DNA of 64,000 nt from an uncultured Pseudomonadota bacterium. Its GTDB lineage: Bacteria; Pseudomonadota; Gammaproteobacteria; Burkholderiales; Methylophilaceae. The stretch is from positions 26,630 to 90,629 of the forward strand of contig CAIRBH010000022.1 of assembly GCA_903876765.1 (NCBI GenBank). The letters run 5' to 3'. A model generated the notes under the pieces. It was not told the DNA's origin, did not search any database, and saw only the letters and a list, made by a program, of their open reading frames with translations. Of this stretch, positions 9,355-18,431 are shown piece after piece (within the stretch, counting starts at the first letter, position 1; the number at the start of each line of letters is the position of its first letter). A program made the translations under genes and the position numbers.

Positions 9355-10249
9355 AAGACGGCTTATATGGAAAAATCTGATCCGAATGCTCAATCAATAA
9401 AGCTCGATAACCAGTTTGATAATCTGGATATTGCAAAGTAAATCCTGTGGCCAGCATTGCTTTATTGCTCAAACGCTTACCCCCTGTAATCGGCAGATTT
9501 GCATGGCTGGGCCTACTGATGCTTAACTTTGCTGCCAGCCAGTTTAACACTTCATATTGTGCGACTGGTGTTGAATCGGTGACGATATAACAGGCACGTG
9601 TTACTGCGCTGGGGAAAGCTGCCGGAATAGCTAGCACGCGTTTTAGTAAAAAAACGATGAATGCCGCCGCGTCATCGCGATGTATACGATTTGTCCAAGT
9701 ATTTTGTGGGGGCCAACTTTCAGGAGTTTTTGCTAAATTAATCATACGCAACCGACCTGGCCCGTAAATGCCAGATAGTCTTAATACCGTGCTACTGCAT
9801 GGCAGTGACGATAACAGTGCCTCTGCTTCTAACAAGCGCTTACCACCAAAATCTATCGGCATGGCCGCATCCGTCTCTGCTATTAAGGGCTCGGTGCCGT
9901 GCCGTTGTGACTGCCCATAAACACGTGTACTAGAAACAAAAAAGATGTGTTTAAGCTTGGCATTTTCTACTTGCGTGGCCAGCAAATGGCGCAGCCCTTC
10001 GACATATTGTGCTTGATATTGCGCATCCGTTTGGCCGCTAGCTGCCACACAATAAATCACTATTTCAGGCCCAATCGCCTTAAGAGGCGCCAGCGTTAGC
10101 GGCTGCGTAACATCGGCTTGGATGAGCGTCATACCAGCCATTTTGCTAGCGCTGCGCTTGACAGCAATAGTTTGAATATTTAATGCGAGTAAACGTCTTG
10201 CGACCTCGCCACCTAAATCACCACAGCCAACAATTAAGACTTTACTCAT
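9329..10249 (-). CDS. NAD-dependent epimerase/dehydratase (extended SDR, YeeZ-like)
   Basis: A 306-residue Rossmann protein: VLIVGCGDLGGEVARRLL (4-21) is the dinucleotide-binding loop and FFVSSTRVYGQSQRHG contains the SDR serine/tyrosine region. The lysine of the classical YxxxK motif is not at its usual place (YGQSQ), as in YeeZ-type members, so catalysis as a normal reductase is doubtful. It overlaps the convergent oxygenase gene by 26 nt and follows the NUDIX gene by 15 nt, so those two are probably cotranscribed. Substrate unknown. Confidence 0.75.
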   Translation of the reverse strand: MSKVLIVGCGDLGGEVARRLLALNIQTIAVKRSASKMAGMTLIQADVTQPLTLAPLKAIGPEIVIYCVAASGQTDAQYQAQYVEGLRHLLATQVENAKLKHIFFVSSTRVYGQSQRHGTEPLIAETDAAMPIDFGGKRLLEAEALLSSLPCSSTVLRLSGIYGPGRLRMINLAKTPESWPPQNTWTNRIHRDDAAAFIVFLLKRVLAIPAAFPSAVTRACYIVTDSTPVAQYEVLNWLAAKLSISRPSHANLPITGGKRLSNKAMLATGFTLQYPDYQTGYRALLIEHSDQIFPYKPSFSGLKTMP

Positions 10250-10264
10250 GCGTGTGGCTGGCGT

Positions 10265-10834
10265 TTAAAGATGAATCAGCTGTGGATGGCATGCCAAATA
10301 TTTTTCGGCCATCAATAGCGCAATCATGGTTTTACCATCGGTAATCTGGCCATTTTCTATCATGTTTAAACAATCTTGAAAACTAGCATCAAATACTTCT
10401 AGCAATTCATCATTATCCCGCTGATGCTGACCCGCCAGCAGCTGCCAAGCTAGGTAGATGTGTATCACCTCGTTTGAGTAGCCTATACAGGGGTGCTGAA
10501 GGCCTAATTTAACCCATTGCCCTGCTGTATAGCCAGTTTCTTCTTTTAGTTCACGCTGGCCAGTGGCTAGCATAGATTCGCCCGAATCCATCTTACCCGC
10601 AGGTAATTCAATAAAGACTTGCTGCAAGGGGTATCTAAACTGCTTTTCAAGCACCACATGGCCATTAGCCAACATGGGCACGACTACCACAGCGCCAGGA
10701 TGAGTGACATATTCACGCTGGCTAATATTGCCATTGGCTAACTGCACTTGGTCGCATTTTACCGTTAACATCACCCCTGAAATAAGGGTTTGTGAACTCA
10801 GGCAGTGCTCAGTTAAGTCTATTGAGGTCGTCAT
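10265..10834 (-). CDS. NUDIX hydrolase (ADP-ribose pyrophosphatase-like)
   Basis: A 189-residue protein with a complete Nudix box G-x5-E-x7-REUxEExGU: GKMDSGESMLATGQRELKEETGY at residues 80-102. The upstream FRYPLQQVFIELPAGK is typical of the NudF/ADP-ribose pyrophosphatase group, which cleaves ADP-ribose to AMP and ribose-5-phosphate with divalent metal. I start at the ATG at 10834; the track's first M is the preceding TTG. It lies just downstream of nuoN (37-nt gap) on the same strand, so it may be the tail of the nuo transcript. A role in nucleotide-sugar clean-up is inference. Confidence 0.85.
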   Translation of the reverse strand: MTTSIDLTEHCLSSQTLISGVMLTVKCDQVQLANGNISQREYVTHPGAVVVVPMLANGHVVLEKQFRYPLQQVFIELPAGKMDSGESMLATGQRELKEETGYTAGQWVKLGLQHPCIGYSNEVIHIYLAWQLLAGQHQRDNDELLEVFDASFQDCLNMIENGQITDGKTMIALLMAEKYLACHPQLIHL

Positions 10835-10873
10835 CAAAGTCTATCAATGCCAGGCGAACCGCTAGCCGTGTAA

Positions 10874-12322
10874 TTAACTTAAGCTACTAGTAATGGTGTA
10901 AATACAAATTTCCATGAGTCTTTCTGGCATGATCCCCACCACCAACAATGCCAAAGCATTGAAGCCTAGCACTATCCGCATATCCCATGGGGCTTCAATC
11001 GGATGATGGTCAACTGGTTCATCAAAATACATTAATTTGATGACGCGTAAATAATAAAATGCGCCTATCACAGCCATTAACACCGCAAACACAACCAGCC
11101 ATAAATAACCCGCAGCTAGCGCGGCTTGTAGCACGCCGAATTTTGCATAAAAGCCCAACGTAGGCGGCACGCCAGCCATACTAAACATGACGATTAACAT
11201 TAAAAACGCATGCCAAGGACTGCGCTGATTTAGACCTTTTAAGTCATCTAATTGATCTGCCTCAAATCCTTGGCGTGAAAGTAGCAGAATAATGCCAAAA
11301 CCCGCTAAGGTCATCATGACATAGCTCACCACGTAAAACATGGCGAAAATAAAGCCATTGGTAGTTGCGCTCATTAAGCCATAGAGTAAAAATCCGATAT
11401 GCGAAATTGTAGAATAAGCCAACATACGTTTTAAGTTGGTTTGCGCGATGGCGGTGATGTTGCCGATGACAATAGACAGCACCGCCATGATCACTAACAT
11501 TTGCTGCCAATCTACCGCTAAGGTAGGTAAGGCTAGCACTAGCAGACGGATCACAAAGGCGAACGCTGCCAACTTAGGCACAGAACTAATCAGCAGCGTG
11601 ACGGCAGTAGGAGAGCCCTCATAGACGTCGGGCACCCACATTTGAAATGGCACTGCGCCTAATTTAAATGCCAAGCCTGAAACAATAAAGACCAAGCCTA
11701 AAATAAGCACAGAATGAATTTTAGCGCCTGACATCAGCGCGGTATTAATTTCAGCGATATTTAGGCTGCCCGTCATGCCATAAATCATACTCATGCCATA
11801 CAGCAACATACCTGAGGCTAGCGCGCCTAGTACAAAATACTTCATGGCCGCTTCTGTAGCTTTAGCGTTATCTCTATCTAGCGCCACCAATGCATACAGA
11901 CTGAGTGACAATAGCTCTAAACCTACGTATAGGGTGAGTAAACTCTGGCCCGATACCATGATCATCATGCCCAGCACAGAGAACAGGGCTAAAGCATAAA
12001 ACTCGCCTCGGAACATATCGCGTTGCTGTATATATTGGCGGCTATAAACAAAAATAACTGAGGTACCAAGATAAATCATTAGCTTGAGTACATCTGCCAT
12101 AGCGTCATCAACGAAGGCACCTGTAAAGGCATAAGTAACACTAGGCACATGTGTGCTGAAGGTGAAATAGGCAGCGGCCAGCAAGGCTACTTGCGCCAGC
12201 ACATAAATTGCTATGCGATTAGCTGGCTTGAGGAACAAATCGGCCAATAATATCAACATTGCCATACTGACGATGATCATTTCAGGTAAAGCAGTAATGA
12301 GGTCGTAACGTATATTTTCCAT
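10874..12322 (-). CDS. nuoN: NADH-quinone oxidoreductase subunit N
   Basis: A 482-residue Mrp-antiporter-like membrane subunit, almost entirely hydrophobic. Family hallmarks include KYFVLGALASGMLLYGMSMIYG, AFKLGAVPFQMWVPDVYEGSPTAVT and the lysine-bearing LKRMLAYSTISHIGFLLYG. It is one of three proton-pumping modules in the membrane arm of complex I. It is the last gene of the 14-gene operon, 3 nt downstream of nuoM. Confidence 0.97.
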   Translation of the reverse strand: MENIRYDLITALPEMIIVSMAMLILLADLFLKPANRIAIYVLAQVALLAAAYFTFSTHVPSVTYAFTGAFVDDAMADVLKLMIYLGTSVIFVYSRQYIQQRDMFRGEFYALALFSVLGMMIMVSGQSLLTLYVGLELLSLSLYALVALDRDNAKATEAAMKYFVLGALASGMLLYGMSMIYGMTGSLNIAEINTALMSGAKIHSVLILGLVFIVSGLAFKLGAVPFQMWVPDVYEGSPTAVTLLISSVPKLAAFAFVIRLLVLALPTLAVDWQQMLVIMAVLSIVIGNITAIAQTNLKRMLAYSTISHIGFLLYGLMSATTNGFIFAMFYVVSYVMMTLAGFGIILLLSRQGFEADQLDDLKGLNQRSPWHAFLMLIVMFSMAGVPPTLGFYAKFGVLQAALAAGYLWLVVFAVLMAVIGAFYYLRVIKLMYFDEPVDHHPIEAPWDMRIVLGFNALALLVVGIMPERLMEICIYTITSSLS

Positions 12323-12325
12323 AAC

Positions 12326-13831
12326 TTATAGACCTAAACCTACGGGTAGTTTACTTTGAGATAATTGAGTAAGAAGTTGCACCACAGTTGCATTGGTCAT
12401 GTCGGTAAGCGGCTGTGGATATACCCCTAAAGCCAAGACCATCGTCGCTAAAATCGCTAATATTAAAAATTCACGTTTATTTAAATCTTTTAATGCTGCT
12501 ACTTTTTCATTGGCCACTTCGCCATAAAACACGCGCTTTACCATCCATAAGGTATAAGCCGCACCAAAAATTAGCGTGAAGGACGCTAAAAAAGCATACC
12601 AAAAATTGCTTTGAATTGCGCCCAGTATCACCATAAATTCACCGACAAAACCAGATGTGCCGGGTAAGCCAGTATTGCCCATAGCAAAGAATACCGCAAA
12701 AGCGGCAAAAACTGGCATGGTATTGGCTACGCCGCCATAAGACTCAATTTGCCGACTATGCACACGGTCATATAGCACACCAACACAAAGGAACATGGCG
12801 GCCGAAATAAAGCCATGTGAAATCATTTGCACAATGGCGCCTTCTAAGCCCAAATTATTGAAAATAAAGAAGCCTAGCGTGACAAAACCCATGTGCGATA
12901 TAGATGAGTAGGCAATCAGCTTTTTCATGTCTTTTTGCACTAAAGCAACCAAAGCAATATAAACAATAGCGATCAGCGATAATGCAATGATATAGCCAGA
13001 TAGGTGCTGCGCTGCATCAGGGGCAATTGGCATGGCAAACCGTAAAAAACTATAGCCGCCCAATTTAAGCGCAATGGCCGCCAACACCACAGAACCTCCT
13101 GTTGGGGCTTCTACGTGGGCATCAGGCAACCAAGTATGCACTGGCCACATGGGGATTTTAACCGCAAAAGCGGCGAAAAAAGCCAAGAAAATCAGTACTT
13201 GTACATTGAGCGGCATAGCAAATTTATAGTAATCGGTAATCTCAAAGCTGCCTGTAGAGAGGTACAAATAGATAAACGCCACCAACATTAATAACGAACC
13301 GAGCAAGGTGTATAAAAAGAACTTAACTGTGGCATACACGCGATTAGGCCCACCCCAAATACCTATCACCAAAAACATGGGGATTAGCATTGCCTCCCAA
13401 AACACATAATACAAAATCGCATCTAAAGCACTGAATACCCCTATCATTAAGCCGCTCATAATCAGAAAGCAGGCCATGTATTGTGCAACGCGTTGCTGTA
13501 TGACTTCCCAAGCAGAAATGATCACAATCAAGGTGGTAAAGCTAGTCAATAAGATGAGTGGCACGGCCAAGCCATCTGCGCCTAGGTGATAATTGATATT
13601 AAAGGCGGGAATCCAACTAAAGCCTTCTTGGAACTGAAAACCACCGTCTGTGAAATTAAAATGCGTATAAAGCGGTATGCTGACTAAAAAGCTGATAATG
13701 CCACCGAACAGGGCTAGCCAGCGGCTTAGGTTGGGCTTGTTTTCATCTGCACTAGCTAGCACTGCAATACCAGCCAGCACTGGCAACCAAATGGTAAAGC
13801 TTAAAATATGATGATAAAAATAATTGAGCAT
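12326..13831 (-). CDS. nuoM: NADH-quinone oxidoreductase subunit M
   Basis: A 501-residue antiporter-like subunit. The conserved transmembrane glutamate lies in YYVFWEAMLIPMFLVIGIWGG, and the channel lysines lie in PMWPVHTWLPDAHVEAPTGGSV and KDMKKLIAYSSISHMGFVTLG. It pumps protons in the membrane arm. Spacing is 1 nt from nuoL and 3 nt to nuoN, indicating tight translational coupling. Confidence 0.97.
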   Translation of the reverse strand: MLNYFYHHILSFTIWLPVLAGIAVLASADENKPNLSRWLALFGGIISFLVSIPLYTHFNFTDGGFQFQEGFSWIPAFNINYHLGADGLAVPLILLTSFTTLIVIISAWEVIQQRVAQYMACFLIMSGLMIGVFSALDAILYYVFWEAMLIPMFLVIGIWGGPNRVYATVKFFLYTLLGSLLMLVAFIYLYLSTGSFEITDYYKFAMPLNVQVLIFLAFFAAFAVKIPMWPVHTWLPDAHVEAPTGGSVVLAAIALKLGGYSFLRFAMPIAPDAAQHLSGYIIALSLIAIVYIALVALVQKDMKKLIAYSSISHMGFVTLGFFIFNNLGLEGAIVQMISHGFISAAMFLCVGVLYDRVHSRQIESYGGVANTMPVFAAFAVFFAMGNTGLPGTSGFVGEFMVILGAIQSNFWYAFLASFTLIFGAAYTLWMVKRVFYGEVANEKVAALKDLNKREFLILAILATMVLALGVYPQPLTDMTNATVVQLLTQLSQSKLPVGLGL

Positions 13832-13832
13832 T

Positions 13833-15848
13833 TTATACTTTAGTAAAAAAAGTGAGCATTAAAAACACGCCAATAATCATGGCAAAGGCATAGTGGTAAA
13901 TCAGGCCAGTCTGTAATTTACGTACTACGCCAGACAGCTTACCAATAAGCTTGGCCGTGCCGTTTACCATAGCGCCATCAATAATGCTGACATCGCCTAT
14001 TTGCCAAAGCTTATTACCAATCAACCGAGAACCTGCGGCAAATACACGCTCATTAAAGCTATCGAAGCCATATTTATTTTCAAGAACTTGGTTAATTAGC
14101 GCAAATTTTGTTTGAATTTTGCCTGGAATATCTGGCCGCTGCATGTAAAAAAACCAAGCTAGCGCAACACCAGAAGTGGCCAGTAAAAAGGGTAAAGACA
14201 TCAACCCATGTAAAGCCATACCAGCCGCGCTATGAAACTCGCTATGCCAATGATGCGTCAGCACATGCATGACAGGATGAGCCGCTCCATCCACCCAAAT
14301 AGCACCTTTGAAAAAACCACCATAAAGCATGGGTTCAATAGCGATATAGCCGATGAATACCGACGGTATTGCTAACAGTATCAATGGTAATTTAATCACC
14401 CAGCCAGGCTCATGCGGGTCATCTGTAGGCGATAAACCATGATGATGGTCATGGTCATCGTGATGCGCTTCATGTTTAACTGAGCGCCATTTTTCAGCCC
14501 CATGAAACACTAAGAAATACATGCGGAAACTATAAAAGGCCGTGACAAACACCCCAGCTAGTACTGCAAAATAAGCAAAGCCGCTACCAGTAATAGTGGA
14601 CGCTTGCGCCGCTTCTATGATGCTATCTTTTGAATAAAAACCTGAGAAAAAAGGCGTGCCAATTAAGGCTAGTGATCCGATTAATGAAGTTAACCAAGTC
14701 ACTGGCATGTACTTTTTGAGGTTACCCATATTGCGAATATCCTGGTCATGATGCATGCCCATGATGACTGACCCTGCCCCTAAAAATAATAAGGCTTTAA
14801 AGAATGCGTGGGTCATTAAGTGAAAAATCGCCACTGAATAGGCCGAAGCCCCCAGCGCTACAGTCATATAACCTAATTGTGACAGCGTAGAATACGCTAC
14901 CACGCGTTTAATATCATTTTGAATAATACCCAAAAAGCCCATAAATAAGGCGGTGATGCTGCCAATTATCAGCACAAATGACAGCGCAGTTGATGATAAT
15001 TCAAACAAAGGTGACATTCTCGCTACCATAAAAATACCAGCTGTTACCATGGTAGCGGCATGAATTAAGGCCGAAATTGGCGTAGGACCCTCCATAGAGT
15101 CAGGCAACCAAACATGCAGTGGCACTTGAGCAGACTTACCCATAGCCCCAATAAATAATAAGATGCAGATGGCTGTCATCAACGACCATTGGCTATGGCC
15201 TATCAGTGAAATTTGCACATCGGCCATTTGCGGGGCAACAGAAAATACTGAGCTGTAATCTAAACTGCCAAAGTGAAATAGCACCAAGCCTATGCCCAAC
15301 AAAAAACCAAAGTCACCTACGCGATTGACCAAAAATGCTTTTAAGTTAGCATAAATTGCGGTTGGTCTGGTGTACCAAAAACCAATCAGCAAGTAAGAAA
15401 CCAAGCCCACGGCTTCCCAACCAAAAAACAACTGCATGAAGTTATTGCTCATCACCAGCATTAGCATGGCAAATGTGAATAGTGAAATGTAACTAAAAAA
15501 GCGTGTATAGCCTGCGTCTTCTTCCATATAACCTATGGTGTAAATGTGCACCATTAGTGAGACAAAAGTCACGACCACCATCATCATGGCGGAAAGTCGG
15601 TCAATTAAAAAGCCTATTTCAAAACTAAAATTACCACTTTTTAACCAAGAATAGACAGTCTCATTGTAAGGTGCGCTAGACATGGCGTGATTGAGTGCAT
15701 AGCAAGATAAAACAAACGAAGCTCCGACACCGACTATGGTGAGGATATGTGCTGCCGAACGCGGCATCAGCTTACCAAACAAGCCAACCACAATGGCTGC
15801 AACTAAAGGTAGTAAAGGAATTGCTAAATAAATCTGTTGCATGGTCAT
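13833..15848 (-). CDS. nuoL: NADH-quinone oxidoreductase subunit L
   Basis: At 671 residues it is the largest antiporter-like subunit. Hallmarks are LFFGWEAVGLVSYLLIGFWY, QVPLHVWLPDSMEGPTPISALIHAATMVTAG and IKRVVAYSTLSQLGYM. The C-terminal extension, including the lateral helix bracing NuoM and NuoN, is present. A His/Asp-rich loop (HEAHHDDHDHHHG, about 459-471) interrupts the hydrophobic pattern. It is at the distal end of the proton-pumping arm. It follows nuoK by 7 nt. Confidence 0.97.
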   Translation of the reverse strand: MTMQQIYLAIPLLPLVAAIVVGLFGKLMPRSAAHILTIVGVGASFVLSCYALNHAMSSAPYNETVYSWLKSGNFSFEIGFLIDRLSAMMMVVVTFVSLMVHIYTIGYMEEDAGYTRFFSYISLFTFAMLMLVMSNNFMQLFFGWEAVGLVSYLLIGFWYTRPTAIYANLKAFLVNRVGDFGFLLGIGLVLFHFGSLDYSSVFSVAPQMADVQISLIGHSQWSLMTAICILLFIGAMGKSAQVPLHVWLPDSMEGPTPISALIHAATMVTAGIFMVARMSPLFELSSTALSFVLIIGSITALFMGFLGIIQNDIKRVVAYSTLSQLGYMTVALGASAYSVAIFHLMTHAFFKALLFLGAGSVIMGMHHDQDIRNMGNLKKYMPVTWLTSLIGSLALIGTPFFSGFYSKDSIIEAAQASTITGSGFAYFAVLAGVFVTAFYSFRMYFLVFHGAEKWRSVKHEAHHDDHDHHHGLSPTDDPHEPGWVIKLPLILLAIPSVFIGYIAIEPMLYGGFFKGAIWVDGAAHPVMHVLTHHWHSEFHSAAGMALHGLMSLPFLLATSGVALAWFFYMQRPDIPGKIQTKFALINQVLENKYGFDSFNERVFAAGSRLIGNKLWQIGDVSIIDGAMVNGTAKLIGKLSGVVRKLQTGLIYHYAFAMIIGVFLMLTFFTKV

Positions 15849-15855
15849 GCTTAGC

Positions 15856-16161
15856 TTACCCTTTTAAGCGATCTAAATCGTCAACGTTAATAGTACGTAA
15901 ATTTCTAAATAGCACCACTAAAATTGCTAAACCGATTGCAGATTCGGCCGCGGCCACTGTCAATATAAAAAAAACAAATACTTGGCCAGCAATATCTTGT
16001 AAATAATGCGAGAAGGCAATGAAGTTAAGATTGACTGCCAGTAACATAAGCTCGATAGCCATCAATAAAATAATGACATTTTTGCGGTTTAAAAATATAC
16101 CAATCACGCTAATGGCAAAGAGTAACGCGCCTAAAATAAGGTAGTGGGACAATCCGACCAT
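15856..16161 (-). CDS. nuoK: NADH-quinone oxidoreductase subunit K
   Basis: A 101-residue, three-helix membrane protein with two buried glutamates, in [14 protein letters not shown] and [16 protein letters not shown], the key proton-relay acids of the family. Length and order (J-K-L) confirm it. Its first base overlaps the nuoJ stop by 1 nt. Confidence 0.97.
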   Translation of the reverse strand: MVGLSHYLILGALLFAISVIGIFLNRKNVIILLMAIELMLLAVNLNFIAFSHYLQDIAGQVFVFFILTVAAAESAIGLAILVVLFRNLRTINVDDLDRLKG

Positions 16162-16829
16162 TATTGACGCTCCTTAGTATTTTCTGAAGGATTGCTTAAT
16201 TCTTGTGATTTTTCTTCCACCACTGCGGCCATTTTCAAGATGCGTATCCGATCTGATTTTTTGACCATGACTTGCAGCGCAGGATCAATAAACTTGCTTG
16301 CTTTACGATCTCTTAAAGTCAGTGCAATCGCCGCCACTATTGCTACCAGCAATACTACCGAGGCTAATTCAAAAGCTAATAGGTAATCGGTATACAGCAC
16401 ACGACCTAACTCAGCGGTATTACTGTAGTCCGCGGCATGCGCCGCTGGCGCTAACACTTTGTCTGTGCCAAAGTTACGCACACCTACTATCATTACCATC
16501 TCGACTGCCATCAAACCTCCAACTGGCAAGGCGATGGGCAAGGCATTCCAAAATCCTTCACGTAATTTATCAAGGTTGATGTCTAGCATCATCACTACAA
16601 AGAGGAACAACACCATCACTGCTCCTACATAAACCAACACCAAGGCGATAGCCAAGAATTCAGCTTCTAACAACAGCCAAATACCCGCAGCCGTAAAAAA
16701 CGCCAATACTAGATATAAGGCTGCATAGACTGGGTTGCGCGTAGTAATGACGCTTAATGCGGCAAATAGCAAAATAATTGCTAGCGCATAAAAAACGATG
16801 TCTTGAAAATGTAAGCCAAAAAATGTCAT
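16161..16829 (-). CDS. nuoJ: NADH-quinone oxidoreductase subunit J
   Basis: A 222-residue membrane protein with the ND6-type core [53 protein letters not shown], where the helix containing [13 protein letters not shown] carries the pi-bulge used in coupling. A hydrophilic tail of about 45 residues ending in SENTKERQ follows. It is a membrane-arm subunit near the quinone site, 19 nt downstream of nuoI. Confidence 0.97.
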   Translation of the reverse strand: MTFFGLHFQDIVFYALAIILLFAALSVITTRNPVYAALYLVLAFFTAAGIWLLLEAEFLAIALVLVYVGAVMVLFLFVVMMLDINLDKLREGFWNALPIALPVGGLMAVEMVMIVGVRNFGTDKVLAPAAHAADYSNTAELGRVLYTDYLLAFELASVVLLVAIVAAIALTLRDRKASKFIDPALQVMVKKSDRIRILKMAAVVEEKSQELSNPSENTKERQ

Positions 16830-16848
16830 GGTATCTGTTATCTACTTG

Positions 16849-17340
16849 TTATCTAAAGGCTTTATCAATATTTCGGTCTGCCGCAATTTGCTTTTCATGC
16901 TTATCGCCGACAGCTAACAACATGTCTTTGGTGTAGAGCAAGTCGCCACGTTGCTCACCATGATAATCAAAAACACGCGTCTCCACGATAGAATCTACTG
17001 GGCAAGATTCTTCACACATGCCACAAAAAATACATTTGGTGAGATCAATATCATAACGTGTGGTACGCCGGGTGTTATCTTCACGCTGTTCTGATTCTAT
17101 GGTAATCGCCATGGCTGGGCAAACCGCTTCACATAGCTTACAAGCGATACAACGCTCTTCACCATTAGGATAGCGACGCAGTGCATGTAAACCACGAAAT
17201 CGATTGGATTGTGGCGTGACTTCTTCTGGGTATTGCACGGTAATTTTAGGCGCAAAAAAGTAGCGGCCAGTGAGCGCCATCCCTTTTAACAATTCAACCA
17301 GCATCAGGCTAGTTAAGGTCGATTTAATTTTTTGAATCAT
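16849..17340 (-). CDS. nuoI: NADH-quinone oxidoreductase subunit I
   Basis: A 163-residue 8Fe ferredoxin-like subunit with two 4Fe-4S motifs, [12 protein letters not shown] and [12 protein letters not shown], which hold clusters N6a and N6b. The N-terminal amphipathic segment anchors it to the membrane arm. It passes electrons from NuoG toward the N2 cluster of NuoB. A 62-nt gap, one of the longer ones in the operon, separates it from nuoH. Confidence 0.98.
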   Translation of the reverse strand: MIQKIKSTLTSLMLVELLKGMALTGRYFFAPKITVQYPEEVTPQSNRFRGLHALRRYPNGEERCIACKLCEAVCPAMAITIESEQREDNTRRTTRYDIDLTKCIFCGMCEESCPVDSIVETRVFDYHGEQRGDLLYTKDMLLAVGDKHEKQIAADRNIDKAFR

Positions 17341-17402
17341 AAATATGTCAGTAATTATGCTGTGTGAGTCTAATAAATTTATCTATATACAATAATGGCT
17401 AT

Positions 17403-18431
17403 CTAGTGAAACAAATAGGCCCATGGCGTTTGCATCACGCCGCCAATAAATACTATCCAAATGATGGTAATAGGGATAAACACTTTCCAACCTAAACGCA
17501 TGATTTGGTCGTATCTATACCTTGGAAAAGTTGCTCTAAACCAAAGGAATAAGAATAATAAAAAGCCCACTTTTAACAGCAACCATAAAAAGCTATCTTG
17601 AATAAACGGTACTGGTGACAACCATCCACCCAAAAACATCAGTGCCGCCAAGGTCGATACCAAAATAATATTGGCATACTCGGCTAAGAAAAATACTGCA
17701 AACGCCATACCAGAATATTCGACATGAAAACCAGCAACGATTTCAGACTCGCCTTCAGCAACATCAAATGGTGCGCGATTAGTTTCAGCCACCGCACTAA
17801 TGAAATAAACAATAAATAAGGGAAATAAAGGCAAGAAATACCAATGCCAAAATCCACCAGCCTGGCCCATGACAATTTTTCCTAAATTCAGCGAGTTAGC
17901 GCACATCAACACACCGACCAAGGCAAAGCCCATGGCAATTTCGTATGAGACTATTTGTGCCGCAGAGCGCAATGAACCTAAAAACGCATACTTAGAATTG
18001 GACGCCCAACCCGCAATAATCACGCCATAAACCGCGACTGAGGTCATGGCTAGAATATAAATTAAGCCTGCATCTAAATTGGCTAGCACCAGATTGACAT
18101 CAAATGGAATAACCGCCCAGGCAGCAAATGCAGGCGCAATGGCAATGACTGGTCCTAATAAAAACAGCGTTTTATTTGAGGCCGTAGGCAGCACAATTTC
18201 TTTAAATAATAACTTGATGCCATCGGCCAGTGGCTGCAATAAACCAAAGTAGCCAACACGATTAGGCCCTATGCGCACTTGCATATAGCCAATGACTTTG
18301 CGCTCAGCCAAGGTCAGATAAGCAATAGCACCCATTAAAGGCGCGACTATGGCGACAATTTTAATTAAAGTCCAGCCAGTAAGTTCAACCGCTGGCCAAT
18401 AACTACCGAATATATTTGCTAACCATTCCAT
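17403..18431 (-). CDS. nuoH: NADH-quinone oxidoreductase subunit H
   Basis: A 342-residue multi-spanning protein. It has [38 protein letters not shown] near the N-terminus and the acidic quinone-channel loop [33 protein letters not shown]. It forms the quinone-entry chamber with NuoB and NuoD. The ATG overlaps the nuoG stop by 1 nt. Confidence 0.98.
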   Translation of the reverse strand: MEWLANIFGSYWPAVELTGWTLIKIVAIVAPLMGAIAYLTLAERKVIGYMQVRIGPNRVGYFGLLQPLADGIKLLFKEIVLPTASNKTLFLLGPVIAIAPAFAAWAVIPFDVNLVLANLDAGLIYILAMTSVAVYGVIIAGWASNSKYAFLGSLRSAAQIVSYEIAMGFALVGVLMCANSLNLGKIVMGQAGGFWHWYFLPLFPLFIVYFISAVAETNRAPFDVAEGESEIVAGFHVEYSGMAFAVFFLAEYANIILVSTLAALMFLGGWLSPVPFIQDSFLWLLLKVGFLLFLFLWFRATFPRYRYDQIMRLGWKVFIPITIIWIVFIGGVMQTPWAYLFH

